The notes under the pieces: model-generated
The model's input: only the letters and a program-made list of their open reading frames with translations
What the model was told of the DNA's origin: nothing
Database searches by the model: none
Part shown: positions 1-7,988 of the stretch, piece by piece
Layout: every line of letters starts with the position of its first letter
Numbering within the stretch: position 1 is the first letter of the stretch
Program-made: the position numbers and the translations under genes
Assembly: GCA_002509495.1 (NCBI GenBank)
Contig: DAEV01000038.1
Span: 1 to 26,637 of the forward strand
Direction of reading: 5' to 3'
DNA from: Methanolinea sp. UBA473
GTDB taxonomy: Archaea; Halobacteriota; Methanomicrobia; Methanomicrobiales; Methanospirillaceae
Length of the DNA stretch: 26,637 bases

Positions 1-906
1 ATCCCGGTCCGGTTCTTCCACGGGACGGCAACCGCGATCCTTGGGCCGGTGATCGCTGCGGTCATCGCGGAACGGTTCCCGGACAAGAAGGGCGAGATGT
101 TGGGGCAATACTCTTCCGCGACGCTGATTGGGAGAACCCTTGCCCCGCTGATCGGCGGGGCCATCCTCTCGTTCTTCCTCCTGTATCCCGGTCTCATCCC
201 TTACAGGATGATCTACCTGGTTGCCGCTGTTGCCGCAGTGCCGGTGGTGATTCTTACCCTGCGTTTTCAGGAGGACAGCACGGGTCCGCTTGCGGCTCTT
301 CCCGTCTCGCGGTTCCGGAAGAGTTTTACGGCGTTCTTCTCCGACCGCAGGCTCCGTGCAACGGCGTTTGTGGAGATGGCGACCTACTTTGCCTTCGGGG
401 CGTTCGAAACGTTCCTTCCCCTCGTCCTCCTGTCCAGGGGAACGGATGCCTATCTGACAGGGATCCTGTTCGCGGTCCAGGTCGTGATGATCGCGGTGAC
501 AAAACCCTTCTTCGGCAGGATCGCGGACCGGGCGGATACGCGTGTCCAGATCGTTTCCGGGCTTCTCATCGTCGGGGCTTCCGTTGCCGTGATTCCCCTG
601 GCATCGTCCTTTTGGATGTTCCTGCTCGCAAGCTCCCTGCTTGGAATTGGCATGTCGCTATCCACCGTCGCTACCGGTGCCTACGTCGCGGACATCGCAA
701 GGAAAGGGCAGATGGGGGCCTCCATGGGGGCACTCTCATCCATCATGGATATCGGGCATTCCGCGGGTCCTTTTGTGACAGGGATCCTGATCGCAACGAG
801 TGGGTATGGTCCCGGTTTCTTCCTGACCTTTCTCATAGCGGCGGCCATTTCGGGCTTCTTTATTCTCTCGGTGCGGGATCCGGCGACTGTTCCCGAAAGA
901 TCATGA
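1..906 (+). CDS. MFS family drug/metabolite exporter, 5' truncated by window edge
   Basis: This is a Major Facilitator Superfamily transporter, an integral membrane secondary exporter. The frame is open from base 1, so the gene starts before the window and about 301 residues are visible, roughly the C-terminal three quarters of a ~400-aa family member. Long hydrophobic helices alternate with short charged loops. The loop 'GRIADRADTRVQ' after a helix matches the MFS motif A-type signature (G-x3-D-R-x-x-R) at the start of the second six-helix half. A helix rich in Gly, Ser and Ala follows, as in 12-TM drug:H+ antiporters. The substrate cannot be told. The next gene on this strand starts ~340 bases downstream with its own promoter region, so the two are probably not one operon. 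Confidence 0.85.
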   Translation: MPVRFFHGTATAILGPVIAAVIAERFPDKKGEMLGQYSSATLIGRTLAPLIGGAILSFFLLYPGLIPYRMIYLVAAVAAVPVVILTLRFQEDSTGPLAALPVSRFRKSFTAFFSDRRLRATAFVEMATYFAFGAFETFLPLVLLSRGTDAYLTGILFAVQVVMIAVTKPFFGRIADRADTRVQIVSGLLIVGASVAVIPLASSFWMFLLASSLLGIGMSLSTVATGAYVADIARKGQMGASMGALSSIMDIGHSAGPFVTGILIATSGYGPGFFLTFLIAAAISGFFILSVRDPATVPERS

Positions 907-1249
907 GGGTGCGCTCGCGAGTGAAACGCCCTCCGGATAGGTCGGGTCACACGGGAATCGCAGGAGGAGGCTGCCCAGGGAGATCTCACCCCGATGCCAA
1001 TGGCCCCGCAGGATGCGATCAACAATCTCCGGTCTTTTCGCCGGACTCTACCTCTGACGCTGATCGTATCCCCCGCGGTGTTTCCGGGACCCGGCCTCCC
1101 TGAGGCACACTTCTAAAAGTCCTGATCCCATTCATGCCTGTTGCCAGTTTTCAGTTTTTGAAACGTGGCCGATGGGTTCAATTTTTTGGAAAGTGCAGGA
1201 AACTTCTTAAGGCGAAGGAAACCTGCTCTCTAAGGTACAGGTGGGACCC
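907..1249 (+). other. Intergenic region with possible RuBisCO promoter
   Basis: This gap between the MFS gene and RuBisCO holds no convincing gene apart from the weak relic noted at 970-1031. The last ~120 bases are AT-richer. The stretch CTTCTTAAGG at 1203-1212 is a possible archaeal TATA box, which would place transcription start near 1232, and AGGTGG at 1238-1243 is a good ribosome-binding site. The TATA call is weak because the match to the consensus is partial. Confidence 0.3.
970..1031 (-). pseudogene. Possible relic of the 5' end of a DUF3795 gene
   Basis: Read on the minus strand this stretch gives R-x-L-LIASCG followed by AIGIG. That parallels the N-terminus of the intact DUF3795 gene at 4617-5069 (RTTLIAPCGMDCAICMAYLR), with the three residues after CG missing. 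It lies just after the stop of the MFS gene, as the clearer relic at 8595-8680 lies after another plus-strand gene. The match is short and could be chance. Confidence 0.3.
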
Positions 1250-2539
1250 ATGGCGATTGATTGGTACAGGGAGTTTGTCGATCTGCGGTACGAACCGGCC
1301 AAGGATGAGATCATCTGCCTCTATTGGTTTGAACCCGGGGAAGGGATCACACCCGAAGAGGCGGCAGGAAGGATCGCATCCGAGAGCTCGACGGGCACCT
1401 GGACGACACTCCATTCCCTCCCCCCGCGGATGAAGGATCTCCAGGCCACTGCGTTCGAGATCGACGGGAATTACGTCAGGATCGCGTATCCCCTCGACCT
1501 CTGGGAGGAAGGAAATGCCGTCCAGCTCCTATCAGGCATCGCGGGGAACATCTTCGGGATGAAAGCGTTGGAGAACCTGCGGCTCATCGACGCAACGCTC
1601 CCTTCCGCGTATCTCCGGCAGTTCAAAGGCCCCCATTTCGGGAATGACGGGATCCGGAAGATGATGAAGGTCCACGGCCGCCCGCTCACCGGGGCGGTGC
1701 CGAAGCCCAAAATCGGGTTCTCCGCCAGGGAGCACGCGGAAGTCGCGTTCGAGACCTGGATGGGTGGGTTCGAGTTCGTGAAGGACGACGAGAATTTGAC
1801 CTCCACCTCCTTCAACCGGTTCGACGAACGGGTGGAGATGATGACAAATATGCGGGACATCGCCGAGCAGCAGACGGGGGAGGTCAAGTCGGCGTTCCTC
1901 AACATCACCGGCGATACCGAGACCATGGAGAAACGGGCGATCCTGCTGGCCGAATACGGGTGGAACTATGCCATGATCGATGTGGTCGTCGCCGGGACCG
2001 CCGCGGTGATGACGCTCCGGGACTTCTGCTCGGATCTCGGGCTTGCCATCCACGCCCACCGGGCGATGCATGCCGCCTTTGACCGGAACGAGAAGCACGG
2101 GGTCAGCATGCAGTTCCTGGCAAAGATCATGCGGCTGATCGGCGTCTCCCAGATCCATACCGGGACCGCGGTCGGGAAACTTTCCGGGACCCGGGAAGAG
2201 TCGGAGACACTGGCGGATATTCTCCGGGAGAACCAGGTCCGGGAGAAGCGGGGATTTTCCCTCTCCCAGGACTGGGGGCACATCCGGAATGCCTTCCCGG
2301 TCTCGTCGGGAGGGCTCCATCCCGGTCTCGTGCCGCCTGTACTCGACCTCTACGGCACCGAGCTCGTGCTCCTTGTCAGCGGCGGGATCCATGGGCATCC
2401 CGACGGAACACGGAGCGGTGCCCGGGCGGTCATGCAGGCGATCGACGCCTGGAAGGACGGGACGCCGCTCATGGAGGCAAAGTCCGCGCCGGAACTCCAG
2501 AGAGCGTTGGGAAAATGGGGATTCTACCAGCCGAAATAA
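1250..2539 (+). CDS. rbcL: Form III ribulose-1,5-bisphosphate carboxylase/oxygenase large chain
   Basis: Archaeal form III RuBisCO carboxylates ribulose-1,5-bisphosphate to give 3-phosphoglycerate. In methanogens it serves AMP/nucleoside salvage or, where phosphoribulokinase is present, the reductive hexulose-phosphate pathway. Active-site signatures are all visible: ESSTGTW near the N-terminus, the lysine in VPKPKIG, the carbamylated lysine and metal ligands in KDDEN, the histidine in HAHRAMHAAF, loop 6 GTAVGKLSG with its mobile lysine, SSGGLHPG and the phosphate loop GGIHGHPDG. It is therefore not a form IV RuBisCO-like protein. The sequence closely parallels the Thermococcus form III enzyme. 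The ATG at 1250 is chosen over the in-frame GTG at 1241 because AGGTGG sits 7 bases before it; the protein is 429 aa. A membrane protein follows after 14 bases in the same operon. No phosphoribulokinase, AMP phosphorylase or ribose-1,5-bisphosphate isomerase is in view. Confidence 0.95.
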   Translation: MAIDWYREFVDLRYEPAKDEIICLYWFEPGEGITPEEAAGRIASESSTGTWTTLHSLPPRMKDLQATAFEIDGNYVRIAYPLDLWEEGNAVQLLSGIAGNIFGMKALENLRLIDATLPSAYLRQFKGPHFGNDGIRKMMKVHGRPLTGAVPKPKIGFSAREHAEVAFETWMGGFEFVKDDENLTSTSFNRFDERVEMMTNMRDIAEQQTGEVKSAFLNITGDTETMEKRAILLAEYGWNYAMIDVVVAGTAAVMTLRDFCSDLGLAIHAHRAMHAAFDRNEKHGVSMQFLAKIMRLIGVSQIHTGTAVGKLSGTREESETLADILRENQVREKRGFSLSQDWGHIRNAFPVSSGGLHPGLVPPVLDLYGTELVLLVSGGIHGHPDGTRSGARAVMQAIDAWKDGTPLMEAKSAPELQRALGKWGFYQPK

Positions 2540-2553
2540 GGAGATGACCAATC

Positions 2554-3267
2554 GTGACCAGTGAAAGTCCAGCCATTCTCATTCTCATCGTATTGATTGC
2601 CATTCTTGTCATCATAGGGGGAGTTGCCCTCCTCGTGCTCGGCCTGATCATTCCGGTCGACAGGGTGGAGGTTCCGGGAGATGCCTTCACGTTCTCCGGA
2701 ACCGCCACGTACGTCGATCTCGAAGGGGGTTTCTGGGGATTCATCGCCGACGACGGCACCCGGTACCTCCCCGTCGACTTCGCCACAAATCCAGGACTTA
2801 TGGAAGGTCAGAGGGTATGGGTGACAGCGGTTCCTGCCGATGTATCCACCATCCAGATGTGGGGCAAACCCATCCGGGTGCGGGAGCTCGTTGCCCAGGT
2901 GCCGGCAACCCCCTTCCTGACGGAGAACCTCTGGGTCCTCGATGCCGTGAGGGACAACCAGTCCCTCGCATCAATTCCCGCGGGGACCCGGGTCACCCTG
3001 ACGTTCATCGGGGACGGGACCTTCCAGGGGTCAGGCCCTGTGAACCACTATTTCGGGCAGTATGCCGTAAAGGATCGGGAGATCCGGCTCGACCAGATTG
3101 GGTTTACCGAAATGGCCGGGAGCCCCGATCGGATGAGGCTGGAAACTATGTATTTCTCCCTGCTCGGTGATGTCCGCTCCTTCGGGATCAGGGAACGGGT
3201 CCTGACGCTGGAGGATGGCAGCGGTTCCGCCCTGGCCACCTACCACGCTGAGGCTGTTTTCACCTGA
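2554..3267 (+). CDS. Membrane-anchored protein with OB-like and META (HslJ-type) domains
   Basis: This 237-aa protein begins with one hydrophobic helix (residues ~5-32, rich in Ile, Leu and Val), probably an uncleaved anchor with the rest outside the cell. Residues ~43-112 look like a small beta-barrel of the OB type, with a WGFIADDGTRYLPV strand pair and a later VWVTAVPAD strand. Residues ~125-237 resemble a META/HslJ domain: NLWVL start, TLTFIGDGTF, a conserved asparagine before a Tyr-Phe-Gly-Gln-Tyr turn, and a Thr-Met pair in the middle. META domains are found in envelope stress proteins; no enzymatic role is known. The GTG start is supported by AAGGAG at 2538-2543. Spacing of 14 bases after RuBisCO suggests cotranscription, though a functional link is not evident. 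Confidence 0.7.
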   Translation: MTSESPAILILIVLIAILVIIGGVALLVLGLIIPVDRVEVPGDAFTFSGTATYVDLEGGFWGFIADDGTRYLPVDFATNPGLMEGQRVWVTAVPADVSTIQMWGKPIRVRELVAQVPATPFLTENLWVLDAVRDNQSLASIPAGTRVTLTFIGDGTFQGSGPVNHYFGQYAVKDREIRLDQIGFTEMAGSPDRMRLETMYFSLLGDVRSFGIRERVLTLEDGSGSALATYHAEAVFT

Positions 3268-3272
3268 TCTCT

Positions 3273-3279
3273 CTTTTTT
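3273..3279 (+). terminator. T-rich terminator after the RuBisCO operon
   Basis: A CTCTTTTTTC tract begins six bases after the stop codon at 3267. Archaeal transcription often ends at such T-runs without a hairpin. The remainder of the 211-base gap to 3479 shows only short self-complementary stretches such as CCTGGTTCCAGG. Confidence 0.5.
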
Positions 3280-3478
3280 CCGGCGTGATGTGGACGGGAA
3301 TACAACACCCGTAGTAAAACACATGTAATTCCCTCCTGGTTCCAGGAAGAATGAGGCCTCGCCTGGGCCCCTTGTGCCCTCAGGGACTCGCACACGGACC
3401 GGGAAAAGGAAAAGGCCGGTCCGGATGGTTCCGGAAAAGGTACGGAAAAACCGGCTCCCGCCTCTACCCTCGGGCAGG

Positions 3479-3949
3479 TTACGCACTCGCAGCGGGTCCG
3501 GGCCTCTCACGTCCGGACTGTTCGGGATGAGGGATGAAACAGATCCCGGGAAACACCTTTCCCCGCTCCTCGTCCGCTGCCACCTCGAACCCGGATATGT
3601 TCACCACCATGTCCATGAACTCTTTTTCCCGGATGAATCCGGGAAAACTCCTCATCTGCTTTAAGAAATACCTGACCCACTCTGCCCAGAGGAGCATGCA
3701 GGGGACATCCCGGATCCTGTTTCGCTTTACGTGGGATGCGAGGAACGATCGGAACGCCGCAAGTTCGTCCAGTTCGCCGGGACTGACATCCACACCGGCC
3801 TCGGCGCAACTCTTATGGAATTGTTGCAGCATATCGCACGCGGTATCCTCCGGGGAATCGAAAAAGACCACTCTTCCCGGGTCGCCCTCCCGGATTGGCC
3901 CGGAATAGGATCCGGATGCCGCGGTATTGCTGGGTTTTGTCGAGGACAA
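3479..3949 (-). CDS. Conserved archaeal protein, possibly a primase C-terminal-like winged helix
   Basis: This 156-aa protein is of unknown function. It has no signal peptide or membrane segment, so it is probably cytoplasmic. Residues ~35-130 look like a compact alpha-helical domain with the pattern VPCMLLWAEWVRYFLKQ, then FPGFIREKEFMDMVV and GKVFPGICF. This recalls the winged-helix segment found at the C-termini of some primase/helicase proteins of mobile elements, but that is only a resemblance. The start used is TTG at 3949 because AGGTGA lies about seven bases upstream on the minus strand, and no upstream in-frame ATG was seen. It is a single gene, divergent from the unknown gene at 4230. 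Confidence 0.55.
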   Translation of the reverse strand: MSSTKPSNTAASGSYSGPIREGDPGRVVFFDSPEDTACDMLQQFHKSCAEAGVDVSPGELDELAAFRSFLASHVKRNRIRDVPCMLLWAEWVRYFLKQMRSFPGFIREKEFMDMVVNISGFEVAADEERGKVFPGICFIPHPEQSGRERPGPAASA

Positions 3950-4051
3950 ACAGAATCACCTGATCAAAATTCCGGATTGGAATAGATAACGGATCGGATC
4001 ATTTGCAAATTTTGAAACTTCGCCGGGATCAAAAAAAGGCGGAATGAGTCC

Positions 4052-4073
4052 GGATTACCAGGACCGGTAATCC
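4052..4073. repeat. Perfect hairpin in a divergent intergenic region
   Basis: GGATTACC (4052-4059) and GGTAATCC (4066-4073) are exact inverted repeats around a 6-base loop. They sit in the 280-base AT-rich gap between the divergent genes at 3949 and 4230. The hairpin could be an operator or part of an untranslated RNA. No T-run follows it directly, so a terminator is less likely. Confidence 0.5.
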
Positions 4074-4229
4074 AACGACAGTATTTACGTTCCGATGCAA
4101 GAATCGGAGCCTGTATCCTTTCAAATTCTGCAAATTCCCAAAATACCTATTTATTCCGACGGTACCTTTCCACGCATTGCTCCTGGATAGAACAGCGCAG
4201 GGTGCGGGAATCATCCGAGGTGAACACAG

Positions 4230-4616
4230 ATGCAGCAGGAAACGATTGATAAGGTGCGGAAGTTTGAAGCGGAATATGACATGCGGGTGGAAACCCATGA
4301 ATACCATGAGCACCCGGTCTTCTGGGAAGTGACTGTCTGGGTGACAAAGACGGCGGATTATGCGGCGATTACCGGCAAGCCCAATGTCCCACGGGTCTGG
4401 GGCCGGAAGTACCTCTCCACCCCCACGGCAGGCGGAATGGTCCTGGTGATTCGGAACCCTCAGAAGAACGACGTCTTTTCCGTGGAATCGTGGGGAGAAA
4501 TGACCTCGTACGATTCCTTCGTCGAGAAAGTACTCGGCCATGTGAAGGAAGCGCCCCTCGACGAGGACTTCTCGACTCTCTGCCAGGAATGCGGTGTCGT
4601 GATCCCGTCCGGATGA
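4230..4616 (+). CDS. Hypothetical cytoplasmic protein, 128 aa
   Basis: I do not recognise this family. The 128-aa product has no signal or membrane segment. It is mixed alpha/beta with an amphipathic N-terminal helix, strands such as FWEVTVWVTK and GGMVLVIRN, and a short C-terminal tail CQECGVV with one CxxC pair. That single pair could hold a metal only with partners or as a dimer. The ATG at 4230 is supported by GAGGTGA about nine bases upstream. Its stop codon at 4614-4616 directly abuts the stop of the convergent DUF3795 gene, with no bases between them, so transcripts from the two genes must overlap at their 3' ends. Confidence 0.75.
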   Translation: MQQETIDKVRKFEAEYDMRVETHEYHEHPVFWEVTVWVTKTADYAAITGKPNVPRVWGRKYLSTPTAGGMVLVIRNPQKNDVFSVESWGEMTSYDSFVEKVLGHVKEAPLDEDFSTLCQECGVVIPSG

Positions 4617-5069
4617 TCATTGTCCGGGAGCGTTCCCCGTGACCCGATCGGATCGGGTCCCGGTCTCCGTACGCTCCCGCTCTTTTCCGCAGGCAGAACA
4701 TCTCCCGCGGTGCACGTTGATTACGCCCCCGCATCCTTTGCAGGTCCAGCGTTCCCGCTCGGATTTCACGAATGCCCGGATGCCGTTTGCTTTTATCGCT
4801 TCGAGGTTTTCCAGCATGCTCATGCCGTACCTCGCCCGGTACCGCTTGTCCAGCTGCTTGAGCCGTTTGCAGGGATACTCTTCGCAGGTGTGCCTGTAAC
4901 GGTCCCGTATCTGCTCGCACGAGTAGATCGTGCAGTGCCTCCTGCACTGGCAGTTCGCAGAGTAGCGCCCGTCGCAGTGGTTCTTCTCCCGGAGATAGGC
5001 CATGCAGATGGCGCAGTCCATCCCGCAGGGGGCGATCAGGGTGGTCCTGAACGGGTTCTTCGTTGCCAT
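4617..5069 (-). CDS. DUF3795 cysteine-rich, zinc-binding-type protein
   Basis: The N-terminus LIAPCGMDCAICMAYLR is the hallmark of DUF3795, a family of small cysteine-rich proteins common in methanogens and anaerobic bacteria with no established function. About 13 cysteines are spread over the first 65 residues (CGMDCAIC, a Cys-Gln-Cys pair, YSCEQI, HTCEEYPC). A second CxxC...CxxC zinc-ribbon-like unit (CKGCGG, then CSACG) lies at residues ~109-128. The middle carries the basic motif KRLKQLDKRYRARYGMSM, common in the family. The protein is 150 aa with a basic C-terminal tail. Partial copies of its 5' end are found elsewhere in the window (8595-8680 and perhaps 970-1031). Metal or Fe-S binding is an inference from the cysteines. 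Confidence 0.85.
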   Translation of the reverse strand: MATKNPFRTTLIAPCGMDCAICMAYLREKNHCDGRYSANCQCRRHCTIYSCEQIRDRYRHTCEEYPCKRLKQLDKRYRARYGMSMLENLEAIKANGIRAFVKSERERWTCKGCGGVINVHRGRCSACGKERERTETGTRSDRVTGNAPGQ

Positions 5070-5278
5070 TGGGGAAGGTTCGGTTCTGTTGCTGATAAAA
5101 GAGTCGGGGGGGAACGAGGTGAGCCCGGAAGATTCCTATCGGGACTACCCTGACATCCTGCGCAGAGGGTATCGTACAAGGGGCAGGAGGATAGAGATGA
5201 GTGGGACACCAAAGAACCCCGAAGAAAAAAACGGCATTATTCTCAGGAACAGTTCCGGTCCATCCCGGTGCATTCCTT

Positions 5279-6139
5279 CTACTGTCTCCTCCACAGTTCG
5301 CTCTCGTGGATCTCCGACTTGCAGTGGGGACAGAGATAGACCCCCCCTCCGCTCCCGGGATGCCCGGATCGTGCCTTTGCCATCTTCTTCTGGAGTTCCT
5401 GGGTGAATCCCGAGGCCAGGATGCCGGCCGGCAGCGCGAAGATGCCGATCCCGATCAGGATGATGAATCCCCCGAGGATCTTGCCTGCCGCAGTTACCGG
5501 GACGATGTCGCCGTATCCTACGGTGGCAAGCGTGACAATCCCCCACCACATCGTCGCGGGGATGCTCGTGAATTTATCGGGCTGGACCGGGTTTTCGATC
5601 TGGAACATGAGCGTCGATGCCGAGATGAGTGCGATGAAGAGGACGAGGTACGCGGTGATCAGCATATCCTTCTGGGCCCGCACAACCCTGGTGATCGTGT
5701 TGATGGATTCGGAATACCGGATGAGCTTGAAGACCCGAAAGACCCGGAGCACGACAAGTCCCGTGAGATTGATCCCGAAGAAGATATTCAGATAGAAAGG
5801 AAACACCACGAGAAGGTCGATCAGGGCGAATGGTGTGATCGCCCACGCGAGTCTTCCCCGGACGGGAGACGCATACCTGGGGTCTGCCGTGCAGGACCAC
5901 AACCGGAGAGGATACTCGATCGAGAAGACGATGGTCGTGAAGAAGAATACCACGGAAAAAAGGGCGGAATACTTCGCTTCCAGCCGTTCGACGGACGCGA
6001 GCACCATCACGGCAATGGAGAGGAGGATGACTGCGGTGATGAACACGTTGAAGAACGCGCTGGCCCTGGTTTCCCGGTCTTCCGGTTCAAGGATCTTATG
6101 TACACGCTGCCTGAGGACAGAAACATCCATACTAGCCAT
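5279..6139 (-). CDS. Six-TM voltage-gated-type potassium channel with C-terminal zinc ribbon
   Basis: This is an ion channel of the Kv/KvAP type, 286 aa, in the cytoplasmic membrane. S1 (~28-50), S2 (~58-82), S3 (~98-120) and S5 (~160-182) are visible as hydrophobic helices. S4 (~126-144) reads LVVLRVFRVFKLIRYSES with arginines/lysines every third residue, the voltage-sensor pattern. The pore loop contains the K+ selectivity filter TVGYGD, followed by S6 with glycines for gating. After S6 there is no RCK/TrkA-N domain; instead a short tail carries one CPHC knuckle (YLCPHCKSEIHESELW). A single CxxC with nearby His could bind metal only jointly, perhaps across the tetramer. The start may be ATG 6139 or ATG 6130; neither has a clear ribosome-binding site. 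Confidence 0.92.
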   Translation of the reverse strand: MASMDVSVLRQRVHKILEPEDRETRASAFFNVFITAVILLSIAVMVLASVERLEAKYSALFSVVFFFTTIVFSIEYPLRLWSCTADPRYASPVRGRLAWAITPFALIDLLVVFPFYLNIFFGINLTGLVVLRVFRVFKLIRYSESINTITRVVRAQKDMLITAYLVLFIALISASTLMFQIENPVQPDKFTSIPATMWWGIVTLATVGYGDIVPVTAAGKILGGFIILIGIGIFALPAGILASGFTQELQKKMAKARSGHPGSGGGVYLCPHCKSEIHESELWRRQ

Positions 6140-6322
6140 GGATTGAGGATTCCATTAAATCATTTCCATCCCCCTGCTATTTGACAAGGTTGGGCGGGGC
6201 CCGGGGCTGAACCAACGGGCAGACAATTGCCGATCCGGGAGAAGGGGGCCAGGTTTGGGCTGGTCATCGAGGGATCCCGTGAGGCTCCGAAGGAGGATCG
6301 ATCTCATCCCAATATTCTTATG

Positions 6323-6334
6323 TTTAAAAAAAAA
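6323..6334 (+). promoter_or_regulatory. TATA box for the exported protein at 6355
   Basis: A TTTAAAAAAAAA tract lies ~27 bases before the expected start site, which falls at about 6350-6355, at or next to the ATG. The gene may therefore have an extremely short leader or none, as is common in archaea. Confidence 0.5.
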
Positions 6335-6354
6335 CCCGTCATTGTGGAAATTTT

Positions 6355-7368
6355 ATGAAATTCGTAATCGCCACTCTTCTGCTCCTCTCCCTCATCGCGA
6401 TCTCGATTGCGGATATTCCTGCGATCCAGGCACCCGAGACACAGGGTTTTTCATCCGCAACGAACATTGTCGCGGACGGACTCGTTACGGAATCCGATAC
6501 GATCGTCTGGCAGGGCTCTACCCATGCACTGGACGATTCGCTGGCGGGGCCGGTCACCGCAACACCATGGGATGATTCGCTGGCGGGGTTATGGTTCACA
6601 ACCTACGAGATTCCCGATTACGGTTACTGGATTCTAGGAGTTGGCGAGGGCACCCCCGGAATCCCGGTATCCGGGGGGGACGTGTTCTTCTGGGAGGTGG
6701 ATCCTGCAAATAATACTCCCGGCGAGGTGCAGTTCACCACCTCCTACCGTGAAGATACTCTTGCGGATTCCGGGCAGGTCACGTATACAAAATCCTTATC
6801 GGTGGATACCCGGAACCAGGTGGCGAACCAGGAGAACGTCGAGGCAGAGAAAATTGTTGCCTATGTGGGGGATGAAACCGGATTGATCTATTCGACCGAA
6901 TCGCTGCTCCTGGATACTGCAGGACAGTATGGATGGTCAGGCGATCTGTTCCTCTGTCCGTTTGCATCTGGAATCCCGGATGTCACACCCCAGTTCTGTA
7001 CGATTGCAGAGATGGGGAGTATCGCGGGCATGAAACAGATGACCATGACCACCTCAGCCGGTGACCGGTTCATTGCAGCAACCGGCGACGTGCCGATCTC
7101 TCTGGACTACGATATCACGGTATCAGGTGTGGAGGATTCTCCCGCCATCGGCGGAATTACTGCCTACATTCAGGTTCATTCCATGGAAGGACGGATGATG
7201 GAGATGTGGGATATGGGGAGCTTTGTCCCCGAATTTGACTGGGGTTCCTCGTACCGGCCGGGCCTTGCGTCGGACCTGGTGTATCGCGAGGAGACGACCG
7301 CGAGCGGTGCTATTTCCGGGTTCGGGAAACAGATGTCCTATACGTCGGGATATACGAGAATCCCCTGA
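6355..7368 (+). CDS. Exported protein of unknown function, 337 aa
   Basis: A signal peptide (MKFVIATLLLLSLIAISIAD, cleavage near residue 20-27) is followed by a beta-rich, Ser/Thr/Gly-rich domain of the kind seen in methanogen surface proteins. I do not recognise a named domain. The sequence alternates short strands (VFFWEV, VQFTTSY, KIVAYVG, DYDITVSG) and ends without a membrane anchor, so it is probably secreted or loosely wall-bound. Residues ~60-80 carry an internal duplication: DDSLAG occurs twice, 13 residues apart, and the DNA shows the same repeat (GATTCGCTGGCGGGG, period 39 bases). Four cysteines are clustered around LCPFASGIPDVTPQFC and neighbouring positions and may form disulphides. 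Confidence 0.7.
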   Translation: MKFVIATLLLLSLIAISIADIPAIQAPETQGFSSATNIVADGLVTESDTIVWQGSTHALDDSLAGPVTATPWDDSLAGLWFTTYEIPDYGYWILGVGEGTPGIPVSGGDVFFWEVDPANNTPGEVQFTTSYREDTLADSGQVTYTKSLSVDTRNQVANQENVEAEKIVAYVGDETGLIYSTESLLLDTAGQYGWSGDLFLCPFASGIPDVTPQFCTIAEMGSIAGMKQMTMTTSAGDRFIAATGDVPISLDYDITVSGVEDSPAIGGITAYIQVHSMEGRMMEMWDMGSFVPEFDWGSSYRPGLASDLVYREETTASGAISGFGKQMSYTSGYTRIP

Positions 7369-7444
7369 TTTTCATTTTTCGTTACCGGCACTGTTTGAAA
7401 AAGGAGTAATGCTCTGGTGCCTGCGGGCCGGATAGATCGGTAAA

Positions 7445-7460
7445 AAAGGAGAGATCCTTT
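7445..7460 (-). terminator. Hairpin and T-run after the exported protein gene (minus strand)
   Basis: AAAGGA and TCCTTT form a 6-bp stem with a 4-base loop that overlaps the stop codon of the minus-strand gene. Read on that strand it is followed by a T-run (the A-run at 7442-7447 on the plus strand). It may also serve the convergent gene ending at 7368. Confidence 0.4.
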
Positions 7461-7959
7461 ACATCCCTGGCATGCCCATTGCGGTATTGTAGACTTCCGA
7501 TGCCCTTGCCTGCGTGTCAGCAGGTGTCAGGGGGGTGGGGAACGTGAGGGTCGTTACGTTCCTCCCGACCCGTATGGTCACCCTGGTGATCTCGGAAGTC
7601 CCATTGAAATCGATCCAGACATCGGCGAAGAACTCCGAGGAGAGGTTCTGGATCACTCCCTGCGCCTGTTCCCGGGCCCTATCGCACCCGTATTGCTTAA
7701 TGAGGTTGGTTTCCGCGACGAGGACCCCGAACAGGTAATCGGAACGGTCATACACCCATATCCCGTCGTCCAGGGCCAGGTGTTCCACACCCGCCGCGAT
7801 CGGGGTCATGGTGTTCCCGGTGACGACCATCTTCACGGGTTTGTGGGAGTTTCCCGCGAGGGAATTGCCGCCCATAGCTCCTGATCCAAGAGCGGATACT
7901 GCCGTGATCAGCAGGCAGATCGAAAAGCCCAGTGCAAACCATTTCGTGATCGTGCTCAT
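7459..7959 (-). CDS. Exported or membrane-anchored protein of unknown function, 166 aa
   Basis: The protein begins with a signal peptide or anchor (WFALGFSICLLITAVSA, residues ~7-23) and continues as a ~140-residue extracytoplasmic domain. I know no function for it. It has recognisable blocks: DDGIWVYDRSDYLFGVLVAE, an IKQYGCDRA cysteine motif, then beta strands VWIDFNGT, RVTIRVGRN and TTLTFPTP, and a C-terminus ASEVYNTAMGM. ATG 7959 is chosen although the frame is open further upstream: GGAGG lies ~9 bases before it and the signal peptide begins right there. A degenerate paralogue of its C-terminal ~45 residues lies at 12700-12831, beyond the nitrogenase-like operon. It is divergent from the oxidase-fold gene at 8166. 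Confidence 0.8.
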   Translation of the reverse strand: MSTITKWFALGFSICLLITAVSALGSGAMGGNSLAGNSHKPVKMVVTGNTMTPIAAGVEHLALDDGIWVYDRSDYLFGVLVAETNLIKQYGCDRAREQAQGVIQNLSSEFFADVWIDFNGTSEITRVTIRVGRNVTTLTFPTPLTPADTQARASEVYNTAMGMPGM

Positions 7960-7988
7960 TGAACTCAACCTCCGTTCAATCGATTGAG

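Noticed and set aside
1532..2551. Long minus-strand open frame (339 codons) opposite RuBisCO
   Set aside because: It is a shadow of RuBisCO's codon bias, with low-complexity His/Pro/Arg/Asp content and no recognisable motif.
5197..5406. Plus-strand ATG with a good GGAGG six bases upstream
   Set aside because: After ~20 codons the product turns into Arg/Ser/Pro-rich text antisense to the channel's C-terminus; a short peptide cannot be ruled out but is not supported.
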